Source: Lachnospiraceae bacterium (lineage in GTDB: Bacteria; Bacillota; Clostridia; Lachnospirales; Lachnospiraceae). Taken from it: 64,000 nt of DNA. Positions 63,344-64,000 of this stretch are shown here, piece after piece. Under the pieces are notes generated by a model. That model saw only the letters and a list, made by a program, of their open reading frames with translations, was not told where the DNA came from and ran no database searches. The stretch spans positions 1-64,000 of the forward strand of contig JAIDHX010000048.1 in assembly GCA_029053015.1 (NCBI GenBank). Reading direction: 5' to 3'. A program made the position numbers and the translations under genes. Position 1 is the first letter of the stretch, and each line of letters starts with the position of its first letter.

Positions 63344-64000
63344 TTAGATGGCAAACTGCGCCATATATAAGTCGTAGTAAGCGCCCTTCTTTGCAATCAA
63401 CTCTGCAGCAGTTCCCTGCTCCAAGATACCGCCCTTGTCGATGACGAAAATACGGTCCGCCTTCTGAATGGTGGAGAGGCGGTGCGCAATGACGAAGGAA
63501 GTTCTGCCGGCAAGCAGGGTTTCAATGCCCTTCTGCACCAGAAGCTCCGTCTGCGTGTCAATGCTCGAGGTTGCCTCGTCCAGTATCAGGATGCGGGGCA
63601 TGGAGACGAAGGTACGCGCAAAGGCGAGAAGCTGTCTCTGTCCGATGGAGAGTCCGCCGCCGCGCTCGGTGAGAACGGTGTCATAGCCCTTTTCCAGCTT
63701 TGAGATAAAGCCGTGGGCGCCCACTGCCTTTGCAGCAGCCACAATCTCCTCGTCCGTGGCATCGAGCCTGCCGTATCGGATATTTTCCTTGACGGTGCCG
63801 GAAAAGAGGAAATTGTCCTGTGTCATAATGCCCATATTGCTGCGCAGGCTTTCCAGTGTTACATCGCGCACATCAGTCCCGTCAATCCGCACATGCCCGT
63901 CTGTCACGTCGTAAAAACGGCTGATCAGGTTGACGATTGTGGTCTTGCCCGCGCCGGTAGGACCTACAAGCGCAATGGTTTCGCCGGGCGAGATGTTGAA
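63344..64000 (-). CDS. ABC exporter ATPase domain (MsbA/LmrA type), partial
   Basis: The C-terminal 218 residues of an ABC exporter; the N-terminal membrane domain lies beyond the right edge. The frame is open through to 64000. Seen are Walker A GPTGAGKTT, Q-loop MTQDNFLFSGTV, signature LSIGQRQ, Walker B ILILDEATSSID and switch His in IAHRLSTI. It would be half of a homo- or heterodimeric exporter of drugs, lipids or peptides. Confidence 0.95.
   Translation of the reverse strand, partial: FNISPGETIALVGPTGAGKTTIVNLISRFYDVTDGHVRIDGTDVRDVTLESLRSNMGIMTQDNFLFSGTVKENIRYGRLDATDEEIVAAAKAVGAHGFISKLEKGYDTVLTERGGGLSIGQRQLLAFARTFVSMPRILILDEATSSIDTQTELLVQKGIETLLAGRTSFVIAHRLSTIQKADRIFVIDKGGILEQGTAAELIAKKGAYYDLYMAQFAI

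Overview
The window looks like chromosome from a spore-forming, low-to-mid GC Firmicute, most likely a gut-type Lachnospiraceae. The indications are a gpr-spoIIP sporulation pair diverging from rpsT, a tig-clpP-clpX-lon-engB block, GH105/GH43 glycan-degradation genes, many lipoprotein solute-binding proteins with Gly/Asn/Ser-rich linkers, and strong AGGAGG ribosome binding sites with several TTG or GTG starts. No rRNA, tRNA, CRISPR array or transposase gene was seen.

Layout. 0-4 kb: a type I restriction HsdR-like subunit and a small unknown protein. 4-7.2 kb: a LytTR response regulator and GHKL sensor kinase, then a FlxA-like coiled-coil protein; both promoters carry the same 21-bp-phased direct repeat. 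7.2-10.5 kb: a NitT/TauT-like lipoprotein and a fused permease-ATPase, separated by a large hairpin element. 10.5-19.6 kb: trigger factor, ClpP, ClpX, Lon, EngB, an AI-2E-family membrane protein, TruA and a VanZ-like protein. 19.7-22.3 kb: a response regulator lacking its phosphorylation pocket, and a lipid glycosyltransferase-PlsY operon. 22.3-27 kb: GH105, GH43, a Nudix hydrolase and a nucleoside phosphorylase. 26.9-31.9 kb: hypB, a large Fe-S/FAD oxidoreductase, hypA and a DUF5692-like membrane protein, with no hydrogenase genes. 32-43.7 kb: WYL regulator, RidA, DUF3795, MATE, asparaginase, ECF-type sigma factor, KTSC, zinc-ribbon and TPM proteins, methyltransferase, rpsT, gpr, spoIIP and nagA. 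44.5-62.7 kb: a CPBP protease, then five paralogous solute-binding lipoproteins, two sugar-type ABC permeases, an HlyD-like adaptor and a MacB-PCD-like membrane protein. 62.7-64 kb: a YgjP-like metallopeptidase and the end of an ABC exporter that runs off the window.

The strongest unexplained signal is a family of five large intergenic hairpin elements (about 8.5, 25.1, 25.4, 43.9 and 44.3 kb). They share a strict architecture: a long outer stem of copy-specific sequence, an asymmetric internal loop of 15 nt against 4 nt whose long side contains CGCTYTCGCTC, an 8-bp inner stem, a 3/1-nt bulge and an apical stem. Two copies have cores identical at 108 of 110 positions, yet their outer stems differ and each is still self-complementary. 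That is covariation, as expected for a structured RNA or a DNA hairpin under selection. The second notable system is the solute-binding-protein/permease/HlyD/MacB-PCD cluster, which combines import-type and export-type parts. The third is the hydrogenase-free hypAB cluster.
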